64,000 bases of DNA from Pseudomonadota bacterium (GTDB lineage Bacteria > Pseudomonadota > Gammaproteobacteria > Steroidobacterales > GCA-2729495): the NCBI GenBank assembly GCA_963204745.1, contig CAUJHF010000017.1, forward strand, positions 62,001 through 126,000. The letters are read 5' to 3'. Each line of letters begins with the position of its first letter. Position 1 is the first letter of the stretch. Made by a program: the position numbers and the translations under genes. A model generated the notes under the pieces. It searched no databases, had not been told where the DNA came from, and saw nothing but the letters and a program-made list of their open reading frames with translations. This document shows positions 49,083-64,000 of this stretch, piece after piece.

Positions 49083-50011
49083 TGGGTGGCTCCGCCGGCC
49101 GGACTGACCTGATCCATGTTCAGCGACAGAACCTGGGGCTGGCCGTCGCGTTCCAGCGTGACTGTTACCTGGGTGGCACCGCCGAGACTGCGGAACACTT
49201 CTGTTCCCTGGGCCGGATTATTCAAGACTACACCATTGATTTCCGTGATGAGATCGCCGGCCCGCAAGCCAAGCGCCGCAAACTGCTGGCGGTTCGGTCC
49301 GGGGTAGATGCGATAGCCTTTCAACTGGCCGTTCGGCATGAAGGGCTGCGGCCGCACCACCTCCAGAAACCCTGCCGTGTTCTGCGCCACAAACTCCTCG
49401 ACATCGGCCTGTACGGCAGGGAAGCGCGCCGTGTTAGGCGCCGGAGCAGGGGTTGGTCTGCCGCTGCTCGCACTGCCGGCGGCCCGCGGCAAGCGCAGCA
49501 CCTCAAGTTGTCCGGCGCGGCTCAGGATGACCAGATCCGGCTGGACTTTCTGCAGTGTCGCACCGCCGGGCAAGGGCATTTCGGCGAAGTACACCTTCTC
49601 GGTACCGCTGCTGTCGGCAATGATCGCGTGGGCCACTTTGGGATCGTCAGCAGTAACCGTGGCGCGCAGTTGCAGGCTGAGACCGGTGTCCGGTGCGGTA
49701 AGTGCCGCGTCGCCGCTGATCGATGGTACGTCGTGCGAGACCTCGCCGAACAGGTGGGCGGCACCAATGCTGGCATAGTCGCTCTGGCTGACCGCCACCG
49801 GCGATACGGATTGCAACGGTGCCGGCGGCCGCCAGACAGGGCTTTCAGCCACCGGGTAGAACGACCAGAGCAACCGGGCCAGGTAGTAGCCGAGCAGCAG
49901 CACAGCAAGGAAGGACACCCACGCGGGCAGGCGTTCGATGAGCAGCGCGTTGAACTGTGGCGAACTTTGACCGCTCCAACGACTGAGTGTCGCCTGTATG
50001 TTCAGCGTCAT
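49079..50011 (-). CDS. gspC: Type II secretion protein GspC with PDZ domain
   Basis: TM, HR-like region, C-terminal PDZ (FAALGLRAGDLITEINGVVLNNPAQGTEVFRSLG); upstream of gspD. Confidence 0.92.
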   Translation of the reverse strand: MTLNIQATLSRWSGQSSPQFNALLIERLPAWVSFLAVLLLGYYLARLLWSFYPVAESPVWRPPAPLQSVSPVAVSQSDYASIGAAHLFGEVSHDVPSISGDAALTAPDTGLSLQLRATVTADDPKVAHAIIADSSGTEKVYFAEMPLPGGATLQKVQPDLVILSRAGQLEVLRLPRAAGSASSGRPTPAPAPNTARFPAVQADVEEFVAQNTAGFLEVVRPQPFMPNGQLKGYRIYPGPNRQQFAALGLRAGDLITEINGVVLNNPAQGTEVFRSLGGATQVTVTLERDGQPQVLSLNMDQVSPAGGATQ

Positions 50012-50277
50012 GTTGCCTGGTCCGGCCTGTTCCGGGTCATGGAATGGATCGGGACGGAGACAAAAAGCCGCGTAAAGTCATCGAGATTGAGCATAATCTT
50101 TTACTGTGCGGGGAGTGCGCAAATAAAGCAACCGTCTGGTCCGCGGATTGCGACCGGATTGGCGTCGTGCCGCAGTGCTTTCGTGTGCCTCTTGGCGGAA
50201 ATCCGCTGTACTGGCTGCGTACGAATAAAGCGGTATCCTGAACACTCAAGGTTTCGGTGAGAAAGACGACTTCAACA

Positions 50278-50631
50278 ATGAATGACCCTGATGACAATGA
50301 CTCTGGCGACAAGGATATCGGGCGGCGGGCGGATGATGGACGCGGGCTCGCAGTCGAAGAGGCGCGGCCCAAGGTCAAGCGGCCGCCGCTGTACAGGGTA
50401 CTGCTGCTGAACGATGACTATACGCCGATGGAATTTGTAGTAGATGTGCTGGAGCGGATTTTTGCGATGGACCGTGAGAAGGCCACCCGGGTCATGCTGG
50501 AGGTGCATACGCGGGGCAAGGGAGTCTGTGGTGTATTCACGTATGAGATCGCGGAGACCAAGGTTGCGCAGGTCGGTGCCTACGCCCAGCAGAATCAGCA
50601 TCCGCTACTCTGCACGCTGGAGGAGACCTGA
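50278..50631 (+). CDS. clpS: ClpA adaptor ClpS
   Basis: [27 protein letters not shown]; immediately upstream of clpA. Confidence 0.96.
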   Translation: MNDPDDNDSGDKDIGRRADDGRGLAVEEARPKVKRPPLYRVLLLNDDYTPMEFVVDVLERIFAMDREKATRVMLEVHTRGKGVCGVFTYEIAETKVAQVGAYAQQNQHPLLCTLEET

Positions 50632-50637
50632 ATCATC

Positions 50638-52914
50638 ATGTTGAGCAATGAACTCGAAGTCTGCCTGAACGAGGCTTTCCAGCAGGCCCGCACGCGCCGT
50701 CATGAGTACATGACCGTCGAGCATCTGCTGCTCGCGGTGGCGGCTGTTCCTTCGGTCAGTGAAATTCTCAAGGGCTGCGGCGCAGACATGGCGCGGTTGT
50801 GCCGCGATCTGGAACAATTCATTGAGGAGTCAACGCCGCGGATTGCCGAGGGCAGCGATCTGGATGTGCAGCCAACGCTGGGCTTCCAGCGTGTGCTGCA
50901 GCGCGCAGTGTTTCATGTGCAGTCCAGCGGCAAGAAGGAAGTGCGCGGCGAGAATATTCTCGTCGCGATTTTTGGCGAGAAACAGTCGCATGCGGTTTAT
51001 CTGCTGGGACTCCAGGAAATCACCAGGCTTGATATCGTCAATTTCATTTCCCATGGCCTGTCAAAGCTGCGCGAGGATCAGGCGCCACCCAGGAACCCGT
51101 CGGCAGACGGCGACGATCCGGAAGGTGAGGGTACTGCGCTTGACAACTACACAACCAATCTCAACCGCAAGGCCCGGGAGGGCAAGATCGACCCGCTGAT
51201 CGGCCGGGAAGTCGAGGTCGAACGCACCATCCAGGTCCTTTGCCGGCGCCGCAAGAACAATCCGCTCTATGTTGGCGAAGCCGGCGTGGGCAAGACGGCC
51301 ATCGCCGAAGGGCTGGCGAAGATGATCGTCGACGGGCAGGTGCCAGAGGTGCTGTCCGGCTGCACGATCTATGCACTGGACATGGGTGCGTTACTGGCCG
51401 GTACCAAGTATCGGGGTGATTTCGAAAAGCGCTTCAAGGCAGTCATCAAGGATCTCGGTCGGGACCCCGGCGCGATCCTGTTTATCGATGAGGTACACAC
51501 GGTGATCGGGGCCGGCGCAGCTTCGGGTGGTGTGCTGGATGCCTCCAACCTGATCAAGCCGGTGCTCTCAAGCGGCGAGCTCCGCTGTATCGGTTCCACC
51601 ACCTACCGGGAATATCGCGGCGTGTTCGAGAAGGATCACGCGCTGGCGCGCAGGTTCCAGAAGATCGACATCGTCGAGCCGACCGTGCCGCAGAGCATAG
51701 AGATCCTGCAGGGGCTCAAGTCGCGCTTCGAGGAGCATCACAAGGTCAGCTACACGGATGAGGCCATCGTCGCAGCGGTTGAGCTGTCGGCCCGCTTCAT
51801 CAACGAGCGGCAGCTGCCAGACAAGGCGATCGATGTCATCGACGAGGCCGGAGCGAGTGTCCGCCTCGAGCCCGCGGCGACCCGCACAAGCGTGGTGGAT
51901 GTGCCCCAGGTTGAGAACGTCATTGCCAAGATGGCGCGTATCCCGCCAAAGAATGTCTCAGCATCCGATCGCGATCAGCTGCGCAATCTCGAACGCGACC
52001 TCAAGCTGGTGATTTTCGGTCAGGACAATGCGGTTACCGCGCTGGCGTCGGCCATCAAGCTCGCTCGCTCGGGCCTCCGCGAGCCGGAAAAGCCGGTCGG
52101 CGCATTCCTGTTTGCCGGGCCAACCGGTGTAGGCAAGACCGAAGTCACCCGACAGCTGGCCCACTGTCTGGGCATCGAGCTGATTCGTTTCGACATGTCG
52201 GAGTATATGGAGCGTCATACCGTTTCACGGCTGATCGGTGCACCGCCGGGATACGTCGGTTTCGATCAGGGCGGTTTGCTCACCGAGGCGGTCAACAAGC
52301 ATCCGCACGCCGTCCTTCTGCTCGACGAGATCGAGAAGGCCCATCCGGAAGTGTTTAACCTGCTCTTGCAGGTCATGGATCACGGCACGCTGACCGACAA
52401 TAACGGGCGCAAGGCAGATTTCCGCAACGTGACCCTGGTGATGACCACCAATGCTGGTGCACAGGAGATGAGCCGGCCGTCGATGGGCTTCACAAACCAG
52501 GACAACAGCACCGACGGCATGTCGATCATCAACCGCATGTTCAGCCCTGAATTCCGCAACCGGCTCGATGCCATCATCCAGTTTTCTCCGCTGGGGCCGG
52601 ATGCCGTCTTGCGCGTGGTCGACAAGCTCGTGATGGAGCTTGAGGCCCAGCTGGACAAGAATGCAGTAACGATCGAGCTTGAGCCGGCTGCGCGACAGTG
52701 GATTGCTGACAAGGGCTATGACCCGAAGATGGGCGCGCGGCCCATGGCGAGGGTGATCCAGGAGCAGATCAAGCGGCCACTGGCGGAAGAGCTGTTGTTC
52801 GGTGACCTGGCCAAGGGCGGACATGTACGGGTGACTCTCGACACCGCGGGTGCCCTGACGCTGATCACTACGCCGGCAACGCGCAGCCTCGAGCATATGC
52901 CCGATCCGGCCTGA
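50638..52914 (+). CDS. clpA: ATP-dependent Clp protease ATP-binding subunit ClpA
   Basis: Two AAA+ modules ([30 protein letters not shown]). Confidence 0.97.
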   Translation: MLSNELEVCLNEAFQQARTRRHEYMTVEHLLLAVAAVPSVSEILKGCGADMARLCRDLEQFIEESTPRIAEGSDLDVQPTLGFQRVLQRAVFHVQSSGKKEVRGENILVAIFGEKQSHAVYLLGLQEITRLDIVNFISHGLSKLREDQAPPRNPSADGDDPEGEGTALDNYTTNLNRKAREGKIDPLIGREVEVERTIQVLCRRRKNNPLYVGEAGVGKTAIAEGLAKMIVDGQVPEVLSGCTIYALDMGALLAGTKYRGDFEKRFKAVIKDLGRDPGAILFIDEVHTVIGAGAASGGVLDASNLIKPVLSSGELRCIGSTTYREYRGVFEKDHALARRFQKIDIVEPTVPQSIEILQGLKSRFEEHHKVSYTDEAIVAAVELSARFINERQLPDKAIDVIDEAGASVRLEPAATRTSVVDVPQVENVIAKMARIPPKNVSASDRDQLRNLERDLKLVIFGQDNAVTALASAIKLARSGLREPEKPVGAFLFAGPTGVGKTEVTRQLAHCLGIELIRFDMSEYMERHTVSRLIGAPPGYVGFDQGGLLTEAVNKHPHAVLLLDEIEKAHPEVFNLLLQVMDHGTLTDNNGRKADFRNVTLVMTTNAGAQEMSRPSMGFTNQDNSTDGMSIINRMFSPEFRNRLDAIIQFSPLGPDAVLRVVDKLVMELEAQLDKNAVTIELEPAARQWIADKGYDPKMGARPMARVIQEQIKRPLAEELLFGDLAKGGHVRVTLDTAGALTLITTPATRSLEHMPDPA

Positions 52915-52939
52915 GTACGGTACCGGTAAAGGTCCGGGA

Positions 52940-53158
52940 TCAGCGTGCGCGGAAGGTGATTCGTGCCTTGGACAGGTCGTAGGGGGTCAGTTCGACCGTT
53001 ACCTTGTCGCCTGTGAGTATGCGGATGTAGTTCTTGCGCATCTTTCCGGAGATGTGCGCGATCACCACGTGTCCGTTCTCGAGTTTGACCCGGAATGTGG
53101 TGTTTGGCAGGGTCTCGGTAACGAGACCTTCCATGGTTATGGCATCTTCTTTAGGCAT
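52940..53158 (-). CDS. infA: Translation initiation factor IF-1
   Basis: [72 protein letters not shown]. Confidence 0.98.
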   Translation of the reverse strand: MPKEDAITMEGLVTETLPNTTFRVKLENGHVVIAHISGKMRKNYIRILTGDKVTVELTPYDLSKARITFRAR

Positions 53159-53190
53159 GAGCGCTCCGTCAGGAAGCCGCGAATTGTGGT

Positions 53191-53952
53191 CTAAGTGGCT
53201 ATATCCTGCAAGCGAGCCGGTGGATTGATGCCTGGAACCAGGCTCCGGGTGGGGCCGGGACCGAAGCGCCAGCCGGATTCCTGCAGTGGCGATGCGGTCA
53301 AGCTGCTGACCGCACTGACGAACTCCGCGCGGTCCATCAGCTGGCTGCCCAGCGAGTTCAGGTGTCCGGTCTCGATCTGGCAGTCGAGCAGGCCGAAGCC
53401 GCGTCCGGCGAGCTGGTGCATAAGTGCAGCCAGCGCGACTTTGGAGGCGTCGCTCTCGGTGCTGAACATCGATTCACCGAAGAACACCCTGCCGATGGCG
53501 AGTCCGTAAAGGCCGCCGACCAGCTGGTCTCCGAGCCAGGTCTCTATGGAATGCGCATGACCGAGTTCATGCAGTTGCAGATAGGCGGCACGCATTTCGG
53601 CCGTGATCCAGGTGCCCTGCAGTGCGCGTGTCCCGGCACAGGCATTGATGACGCCAGCAAAGTTCTGGTTGGCGGATACCGTGTAACGTCCGCTGCACAG
53701 GGTGCGGCGCAGGCTTCGCGACACATGCAGCTTACCGGGCAGCAGGACAGCGCGCGGATCCGGTGACCACCACATGATGGGTTGTCCGTCTTCGTACCAG
53801 GGAAAGATGCCTCGCCGGTAGGCAGCCAGCAGTCGCTCAGGTGACAGGTCGCCGCCCAGTGCCAGCAGTCCGTTCGGACTGTCCAGCGCCTGCGCCGGAT
53901 CCGGAAATGTCTCCGGGGGATCTTCCGGGCGCAGGAGTGTCAGGCGTGACAT
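53191..53952 (-). CDS. aat: Leucyl/phenylalanyl-tRNA-protein transferase
   Basis: [44 protein letters not shown]; start at 53952 rather than ORF-track 54318. Confidence 0.96.
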   Translation of the reverse strand: MSRLTLLRPEDPPETFPDPAQALDSPNGLLALGGDLSPERLLAAYRRGIFPWYEDGQPIMWWSPDPRAVLLPGKLHVSRSLRRTLCSGRYTVSANQNFAGVINACAGTRALQGTWITAEMRAAYLQLHELGHAHSIETWLGDQLVGGLYGLAIGRVFFGESMFSTESDASKVALAALMHQLAGRGFGLLDCQIETGHLNSLGSQLMDRAEFVSAVSSLTASPLQESGWRFGPGPTRSLVPGINPPARLQDIAT

Positions 53953-53971
53953 GTGCTGTCCATCCTGGCGG

Positions 53972-55114
53972 TCAGATCGTGTCCTTGCGAAAGGGTACGT
54001 GCGCGCGGGCGCTGTCCATGTATTCATCGATATGCGCACGCTCACGCTCGAGGTAGTTGTCGATCGCTGCGGCGAACTGCGGATGTGAAAGCCAGTGGGC
54101 GGACCAGGTTTCTGTGGGTGCGAACCCGCGCGCGAGCTTGTGCTCCCCCTGGGTGCCGGGCTCGAAGCTTCGTAGCCCGTTGGCGATGCAATATTCGATT
54201 CCCTGGTAGTAGCAGGTTTCAAAGTGCAGGCTGTGGAAATTGCCGTTGCTGCCCCAGTAGCGACCGTAAAGTGTATCGGCGCTGCGATAACAGATCGCCA
54301 TTGCGACCGGCTCGCCATGCTGCCGGGCGAGTATCACCATCAGTTGATCCGGCAGGTTTGCCCCGATGCGCCGGAAGAAATCTTCGTTCAGGTAGGGGCT
54401 GCGACCGCGGTACAGAAAAGTGCTGGCATACAGCGGCATCAGTTGTTTCCAGAGGCCATGGTCGATTTCATGGCCGCTCAGGTGTTCAAAACTGATTCCC
54501 GCCTCGGCGACACGCCTGCGTTCGCGTCTGCTCTTCTTGCGCTTCTCGGCGGTGAAGGTACCCAGGAAATCATCAAAGCTCGCGTAGTGCTGATTGTGCC
54601 AATGAAACTGGCAGTCCTTGCGCGGCATCATGCCGGCAGCACCGAGCAGCGGCATTTCGGCCGGATCCGGAAACAGCAGGTGCAGGGACGAGGCGCCTGA
54701 CTGCCGCGTGAGCGCCAGAGCCGCGTCCAGCAGTTGCTGAGCGATTTCCGTCCGGTCTTCCCCGGGTGCATAAAGGAATCGCGTGCTGGTCGCCGGGGTA
54801 TAGGGCACGCAGGAGACGAGCTTCGGGTAGTAATGCAAACCGGAGCGGCGGTAGGCATCAGCCCAGGCCCAGTCGAAGACGAACTCGCCGAGCGAGTTCG
54901 TCTTGCGGTACAGGGGCATGGCGCCGGCGACCATTCCCTGATCGTCGCGAACCGTCAGATGGCAGGGTGTCCAGCCGGTTGCGCTGCAGACACAGCCGGA
55001 CTCTTCGAGGGCGAGGAGAAACTCATGGCGCAGGAAAGGATAGTTTGTGCCATGCAGGCGATTCCAGCTGGCCGCCGGAATTTCCGCAATGCTGGCGACG
55101 TTTTCGATCCGCAC
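53972..55114 (-). CDS. DUF482/COG3146 FemAB/GNAT-like acyltransferase family protein
   Basis: KRKKSRRERRRVAEAGISFEHLSGHEID; GRYWGSNGNFHSLHFETCYYQGIEYCIANGLRSFEPGTQGEHKLARGF. Confidence 0.88.
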   Translation of the reverse strand: MRIENVASIAEIPAASWNRLHGTNYPFLRHEFLLALEESGCVCSATGWTPCHLTVRDDQGMVAGAMPLYRKTNSLGEFVFDWAWADAYRRSGLHYYPKLVSCVPYTPATSTRFLYAPGEDRTEIAQQLLDAALALTRQSGASSLHLLFPDPAEMPLLGAAGMMPRKDCQFHWHNQHYASFDDFLGTFTAEKRKKSRRERRRVAEAGISFEHLSGHEIDHGLWKQLMPLYASTFLYRGRSPYLNEDFFRRIGANLPDQLMVILARQHGEPVAMAICYRSADTLYGRYWGSNGNFHSLHFETCYYQGIEYCIANGLRSFEPGTQGEHKLARGFAPTETWSAHWLSHPQFAAAIDNYLERERAHIDEYMDSARAHVPFRKDTI

Positions 55115-55121
55115 CTGTCAT

Positions 55122-56093
<972 letters not shown>

Positions 56094-56184
56094 TTAGGCG
56101 AAGCTGTGCTGTCGCGGCAAAGTTGCCACGGCTCCTGTTGCGGCTTGCACCGAAGCCCTGTGCTGCTATGATCGGCTGCGCTAA

Positions 56185-58572
56185 TTGCTTGACGGGCAGG
56201 CAGTTAGTTTTGTTGCTGTCGTATCACTGAAGCCGGGTAAAAGAGTGGGATCGGGCGCGTCCAGAGCAATCGGACTCGAGAACCGCGGCGTGGCCGCGCC
56301 GTTGACGCGCGTCATGCGCGAGTCGGCGCTGTGGGTGCTCGGTGCCGTTGCGCTCATCATGCTGGTGGCGCTGCTCAGTTACAGCAAGGACGACCCCGGT
56401 TTCAGTCATGCGGTCGATAATGGGCCGCTGCGCAACCAGATTGGTACGGTAGGTGCCTGGTTCGCGGATGTCGCCTTCAGCCTCTTCGGTGCGCCGGCCC
56501 TGCTGTTCCCCGCCATGGTGATGCTCGCCGGGTGGATTATCTTCAATGCACGCACCAGCCCGGAGCCCATTGATCGCACGTTGTTGCTGACCCGTGCTGC
56601 CGGCTTTGTGCTGACGCTGGCCAGCAGCTGCGCCCTCGCCGCACTGCATTTTTCAGCACCCGGCCTGCCCGCCACCGCCGGTGGCGGATTCGGCGAGTTG
56701 CTCGGCCGCTGGCTTGAGGCGGGTCTTGGCCTGCTGGGCGCAACGCTGCTTTTGCTGTCGGTCTGGCTGGCGGCGATATCGCTGTTCACGGGCCTGTCGT
56801 GGTTTGCGGTCATGGACCGGGTTGGCAAGATCGTACTCGACGGTATAGACCGCGGGCGCCAGCTGATCACGGATTTCCGCAGCCGGAGTGAAGGACAGCG
56901 CGCCCAGGAGGAACGACAGGAGACGGTCCGTAAAGAGCGCAGGAAGGTCGAGAAGAAGGTGCCGCCGCGTATCGAGCCCGTACTCGTACCAGCAGTGCCC
57001 AGTGTGCGCGCCCAGAAAGAGCGACAGGTGCCGCTGTTCGATGCTACTTCTGCACCGGGGGAGCTTCCGCCGCTGTCGCTGCTCGACGCGCCACACGAGC
57101 AGCCGCCCGGCTACACAAAGGAATCGCTGGAAGCGATGTCGCGGCTTGTGGAACTCAAGCTGAAGGACTTCGGCGTCGAGGTTGAAGTCGTTGCGGTGCA
57201 GCCCGGTCCGATAGTGACGCGCTTCGAGCTGGCTCCGGCGCCTGGTGTGAAAGTCAGCCAGATCAGTAATCTCTCCAAGGATCTGGCGCGTTCTCTGTCG
57301 GCGATCAGCGTGCGGGTCGTGGAAGTCATTCCCGGCAAGCCGACGGTCGGTCTCGAAATTCCGAATGAGACCCGCGAGATTGTCACGCTCGGCGAAATCC
57401 TGCGTTCGCAGGCCTATGAGGAGATGGCATCACCACTGACGCTCGCGCTCGGCAAGGATATCGGCGGCAAGTCGGTGGTGGCCGATCTGCAGCGCATGCC
57501 GCATCTGATGATTGCCGGCACCACCGGTTCGGGCAAGTCGGTGGGCATCAATGCGATGGTGCTGAGTCTGCTCTACAAGGCGCGTCCGCAGGACGTGCGC
57601 ATGATCATGATCGATCCGAAGATGCTTGAACTCTCCGTCTACGAGGGCATCCCGCATCTGCTGGCGCCGGTCGTGACCGACATGAAGGAGGCAGCCAATG
57701 CCCTGCGCTGGTGTGTGGCAGAGATGGAACGCCGCTATCGGCTGATGGCGGCGCTCGGCGTGCGCAATCTGTCGGGTTTCAACCGCAAGGTGACGCAGGC
57801 TGCCGACAAGGGTGAGCCGATTCCAGATCCGCTGATCGGTACCGAATTTGCACCAAAGCCAATGCTGGACGGGTCTGTACCGGTTCTGACCACGCTGCCG
57901 CAGATCGTGGTCGTGATTGACGAGTTGGCGGACATGATGATGGTCGTCGGCAAGAAGGTTGAGGAGCTGATCACGCGGTTGGCGCAAAAGGCGCGCGCTT
58001 CCGGTATGCACATGATCATCGCTACACAGCGGCCTTCGGTGGATGTGATCACCGGGCTCATCAAGGCAAATATTCCCACGCGAATTGCGTTTCAGGTATC
58101 GGCAAAGGTCGATTCGCGCACGATTCTCGACCAGAGTGGCGCTGAGTGCCTGCTGGGTCACGGCGACATGCTGTTTCTCCCGCCCGGCACGGGTATGCCG
58201 CTGCGGGTACACGGCGCCTTCGTCTCGGACCAGGAGGTGCACCGGGTGGTATCTGCGCTCAAGGGCGCTGGTGCCCCGGTTTACGTTGACGAAATCACTG
58301 AAGGTCCGGCAATGGCGATCCCGGGCATCTCCGGCGAGGCGGCCACCACCATGGAAGCCGATGGTGAGGCGGATGCACTGTACGACCAGGCGGTGCGGAT
58401 CGTTGCCGAGACCCGACGCGCATCGGTCTCCGGCATACAACGACGTCTCAAGATCGGTTACAACCGGGCAGCGCGGCTCGTCGAGACCATGGAAGCAGCT
58501 GGCCTCGTCGGTCCCCTGCAGTCGAACGGGTTTCGGGAAGTGCTGGCGCCGCCACCGGCTGATGACGACTGA
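56185..58572 (+). CDS. ftsK: DNA translocase FtsK
   Basis: N-terminal TM segments; [27 protein letters not shown]-terminal gamma domain; start uncertain (56185, 56245 or 56314). Confidence 0.95.
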   Translation: MLDGQAVSFVAVVSLKPGKRVGSGASRAIGLENRGVAAPLTRVMRESALWVLGAVALIMLVALLSYSKDDPGFSHAVDNGPLRNQIGTVGAWFADVAFSLFGAPALLFPAMVMLAGWIIFNARTSPEPIDRTLLLTRAAGFVLTLASSCALAALHFSAPGLPATAGGGFGELLGRWLEAGLGLLGATLLLLSVWLAAISLFTGLSWFAVMDRVGKIVLDGIDRGRQLITDFRSRSEGQRAQEERQETVRKERRKVEKKVPPRIEPVLVPAVPSVRAQKERQVPLFDATSAPGELPPLSLLDAPHEQPPGYTKESLEAMSRLVELKLKDFGVEVEVVAVQPGPIVTRFELAPAPGVKVSQISNLSKDLARSLSAISVRVVEVIPGKPTVGLEIPNETREIVTLGEILRSQAYEEMASPLTLALGKDIGGKSVVADLQRMPHLMIAGTTGSGKSVGINAMVLSLLYKARPQDVRMIMIDPKMLELSVYEGIPHLLAPVVTDMKEAANALRWCVAEMERRYRLMAALGVRNLSGFNRKVTQAADKGEPIPDPLIGTEFAPKPMLDGSVPVLTTLPQIVVVIDELADMMMVVGKKVEELITRLAQKARASGMHMIIATQRPSVDVITGLIKANIPTRIAFQVSAKVDSRTILDQSGAECLLGHGDMLFLPPGTGMPLRVHGAFVSDQEVHRVVSALKGAGAPVYVDEITEGPAMAIPGISGEAATTMEADGEADALYDQAVRIVAETRRASVSGIQRRLKIGYNRAARLVETMEAAGLVGPLQSNGFREVLAPPPADDD

Positions 58573-58587
58573 CGGACTTCCTGGCGC

Positions 58588-59232
58588 ATGATCCGGGCCA
58601 CTTTCCTGCTGTGCTGTGCGCTCGTCTGTGCGCCGGGCAGCGCTGCGGCTGCGGTCAGTGGGGAAGATCCCGGCCTGCAACGTCTGCGCAATTTCCTGAC
58701 CGGGGTCACAACCCTGCGCGCTGATTTCCGGCAGCGCGTCGTCGATTCTCGCCAGCAGATCGTTGAAGATTCCAGCGGCCGGGTCCTCATGCAGCGCCCC
58801 GGACGGTTCCGCTGGGATTATCAGCAACCCTATGCGCGCGTGATCGTCGCTGACGGTACCAGGCTCTGGCTTTATGAAGCTGACCTGGAGCAGGTCGTCA
58901 TCCGGCGGCTGCAAACCGGGATTGGCGATACACCGGCAGCGCTGCTGACCGGGAAAGAGAATGTGCTGGAGCGTTTCGATGTCGGCAAGTCATGGCAGGC
59001 TGACGGATTGCAGTGGATTTCACTGGTGCCGAAAGCTGCCGATGGAGATTTTTCTGCCGTGCGGCTCGGCTTTGACGGGCCCAGACTCGTGAACCTGGAA
59101 ATCGACGACCGGCTGGGTCAGCAGACTCAGCTGGAATTTTCCCGCATCGAGATCAATCCGCGACTGGACGACAAGAGCTTCAGTTTCGACATCCCGCCCG
59201 GTGCGGATGTCATCGACGACAGCGCGCTGTGA
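58588..59232 (+). CDS. lolA: Outer-membrane lipoprotein carrier LolA
   Basis: Signal peptide; [42 protein letters not shown]. Confidence 0.93.
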   Translation: MIRATFLLCCALVCAPGSAAAAVSGEDPGLQRLRNFLTGVTTLRADFRQRVVDSRQQIVEDSSGRVLMQRPGRFRWDYQQPYARVIVADGTRLWLYEADLEQVVIRRLQTGIGDTPAALLTGKENVLERFDVGKSWQADGLQWISLVPKAADGDFSAVRLGFDGPRLVNLEIDDRLGQQTQLEFSRIEINPRLDDKSFSFDIPPGADVIDDSAL

Positions 59233-59639
59233 CTTCCGTACTGCTGCCGCTGCGCTATGCGCATGTCTGGACAACTCTCGGTGGCATGTTGCTCGCTGTC
59301 ATCCTGATTCTGGCCCTGATGCCCAACCCGCCGCCGTTGCCGTTTGCTTACAACGACAAGACCACACATGCGCTGGCCTTCATGGCGTTGATGGTCTGGT
59401 TTTCCGGTGTTATCGAGATGCGGCGTCTGCCGATGCTTGCGATCTGCCTGGTGGCCTACGGCGTGCTGATCGAGTTGTTGCAGAGCCTTACGGAGTCCCG
59501 TCAGCCCGAACTGCTGGATGTGGGCGCCGACGTCGCCGGCATTCTGCTAGGCTGGATTCTTGCCATCGCCGGTCTGCGGCGCTGGTGCGTATGGCTGGAG
59601 TCGGGTCTTCAAGCATGGCGGGCAAACGAAAAGCGCTGA
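59229..59639 (+). CDS. VanZ-like membrane protein
   Basis: [54 protein letters not shown]. Confidence 0.88.
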   Translation: MTSVLLPLRYAHVWTTLGGMLLAVILILALMPNPPPLPFAYNDKTTHALAFMALMVWFSGVIEMRRLPMLAICLVAYGVLIELLQSLTESRQPELLDVGADVAGILLGWILAIAGLRRWCVWLESGLQAWRANEKR

Positions 59640-60997
59640 GCGATCCGGCTCCCGGCAATGAAGCAAACTGGCGACCGCTGGCTGACCGGATGCGACCGCG
59701 GACACTGGCCGAGGTCGCCGGGCAGGCGCAGTTGCTCGCCGCGGGAAAGCCGCTTGCGTACCTGCTGGCGGGCAGTGTCGGCGGTGCGCCAAAGGCACTG
59801 CATTCAGTTGTCCTGTGGGGCCCCCCCGGTACCGGTAAAACGACGATTGCCAGGCTGATCGCGGCTGCCAGCGGCGCGCATTTTGTAGCCCTTTCGGCCG
59901 TCATGGCAGGCGTCAAGGATGTGCGTGAGGCGGTGGCGCTTGCACAGGCTGACCGCAGCCAGCCGACCGTGCTGTTCCTCGATGAAGTGCATCGCTTCAA
60001 CAAGGCGCAGCAGGATGCATTTCTGCCCTATGTCGAAGACGGTACGCTGATCTTTATCGGTGCCACCACCGAAAACCCGTCTTTTGCACTCAATAACGCG
60101 CTTTTGTCCCGGGCGCGGGTTTGCGTGCTTGGGCCGTTGTCCGATGCAGATCTCCTGACCATCCTTTACCGGGCGATGGCCGACAGGGAGCGGGGGCTTG
60201 GTGCAACCGGTCTGGTCGCGGGTGAAGCCGAACTCCTGCAGATTGCTCAGGGCGCCGATGGCGATGCAAGGCGCGCGCTCAATCTGCTCGAGCTGGCTGC
60301 AGACCTGGCTCTTGCCCAGACAGAAGAGGGCGCCGCAGTGACGCTGACGCCTGCAGTCCTGGCGGCTGCTCTGGCCGGCAGTTATCGTCGCTTCGATCGT
60401 CAGGGCGATGTGTTCTACGAGCAGATCTCGGCGCTGCACAAATCGGTGCGTGGCTCCGATCCCGATGCCTCGCTCTACTGGCTGGCGCGCATGCTTGATG
60501 GCGGCTGTGACCCTGCCTACGTGGCCCGCCGTATCGTGCGCATGGCCAGCGAGGACATCGGCAACGCTGATCCGCGCGGCCTCACCCTGGCTCTCGAAGC
60601 CTGGCAGGCTTACGAGCGGCTCGGCACACCGGAGGGCGAGCTGGCGCTGGCGCAGGCCGTCGTTTTTCTCGCCTGTGCGGCAAAGAGCAATGCGGTGTAT
60701 CGGGCCTGGCAAGCGGCGCAGGCTGATGTTCGCACGCATGGCAGCCAGGAGGTTCCTCTTGAGCTGCGCAATGCCCCGACCGCACTGATGCGCGAACTGG
60801 GTCATGGCAAGGGCTATCGCTATGCTCACGATGAGCCCGACGGCTTTGCGGCAGGCGCCCGCTATTTCCCTGAGGGACTCGGCCAGCGCAGCTACTATGA
60901 GCCGGTCGACCGCGGGCTCGAGATCAGGATTGCGGAGAAGCTCGCGACCTTCAGGGCGCGCAACCTGGCCGCCCGAAAGCCACCAACGAAGTCCTGA
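59615..60997 (+). CDS. rarA: Replication-associated recombination protein A
   Basis: [38 protein letters not shown]-terminal [27 protein letters not shown] at 59615. Confidence 0.96.
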   Translation: MAGKRKALSDPAPGNEANWRPLADRMRPRTLAEVAGQAQLLAAGKPLAYLLAGSVGGAPKALHSVVLWGPPGTGKTTIARLIAAASGAHFVALSAVMAGVKDVREAVALAQADRSQPTVLFLDEVHRFNKAQQDAFLPYVEDGTLIFIGATTENPSFALNNALLSRARVCVLGPLSDADLLTILYRAMADRERGLGATGLVAGEAELLQIAQGADGDARRALNLLELAADLALAQTEEGAAVTLTPAVLAAALAGSYRRFDRQGDVFYEQISALHKSVRGSDPDASLYWLARMLDGGCDPAYVARRIVRMASEDIGNADPRGLTLALEAWQAYERLGTPEGELALAQAVVFLACAAKSNAVYRAWQAAQADVRTHGSQEVPLELRNAPTALMRELGHGKGYRYAHDEPDGFAAGARYFPEGLGQRSYYEPVDRGLEIRIAEKLATFRARNLAARKPPTKS

Positions 60998-61028
60998 AGC
61001 CGGGCTCGTGCGCCGGAGCGCGGTGTAA

Positions 61029-64000
<2,972 letters not shown>

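Noticed and set aside
49987-50241. 84-aa plus-strand ORF between gspC and clpS
   Set aside because: Overlaps the gspC 5' end, no domain or good ribosome-binding site; likely chance.
57430-58914. 494-aa minus-strand ORF antisense to ftsK
   Set aside because: His/Arg/Gln-rich translation typical of a reverse-frame artefact; ftsK is unambiguous.

Overview
A GC-rich, gene-dense chromosomal window, most likely gammaproteobacterial judging by gene order. It is almost entirely core and housekeeping genes. In order: rpoE(partial)-rseA-rseB; lepB-DUF4845-rnc-era-recO-pdxJ-acpS; PolB-type exonuclease-rlmD-YkuD-nagZ-HPRT-MTIP; a PAS/degenerate-GGDEF gene; mfd; lolC/E-lolD; DUF2062/comEC/exbB-exbD-msbA-lpxK-kdsB-LMW-PTP; rne/rluC/maf/yceD-rpmF-plsX-fabH; an L,D-transpeptidase convergent with an Lpp/OprI-like lipoprotein; a lexA-imuA-imuB-dnaE2 SOS mutagenesis operon with visible LexA boxes; a truncated T2SS cluster gspC-D-E-F; clpS-clpA/infA/aat/COG3146/trxB; ftsK-lolA-VanZ-rarA-serS; and a prolyl oligopeptidase running off the end. 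I saw no mobile element, CRISPR array, rRNA, tRNA or obvious defence island. The best leads are a signal-peptide-less YkuD protein next to nagZ (candidate cytosolic L,D-carboxypeptidase), a long structured rne leader with three hairpins, the LexA-controlled imu operon, a GspE without the C-terminal tetracysteine motif in a split T2SS, a diguanylate-cyclase-like protein with a destroyed GGDEF motif, and the LDT-Lpp pair. All family calls come from reading the translations; no database search was run.
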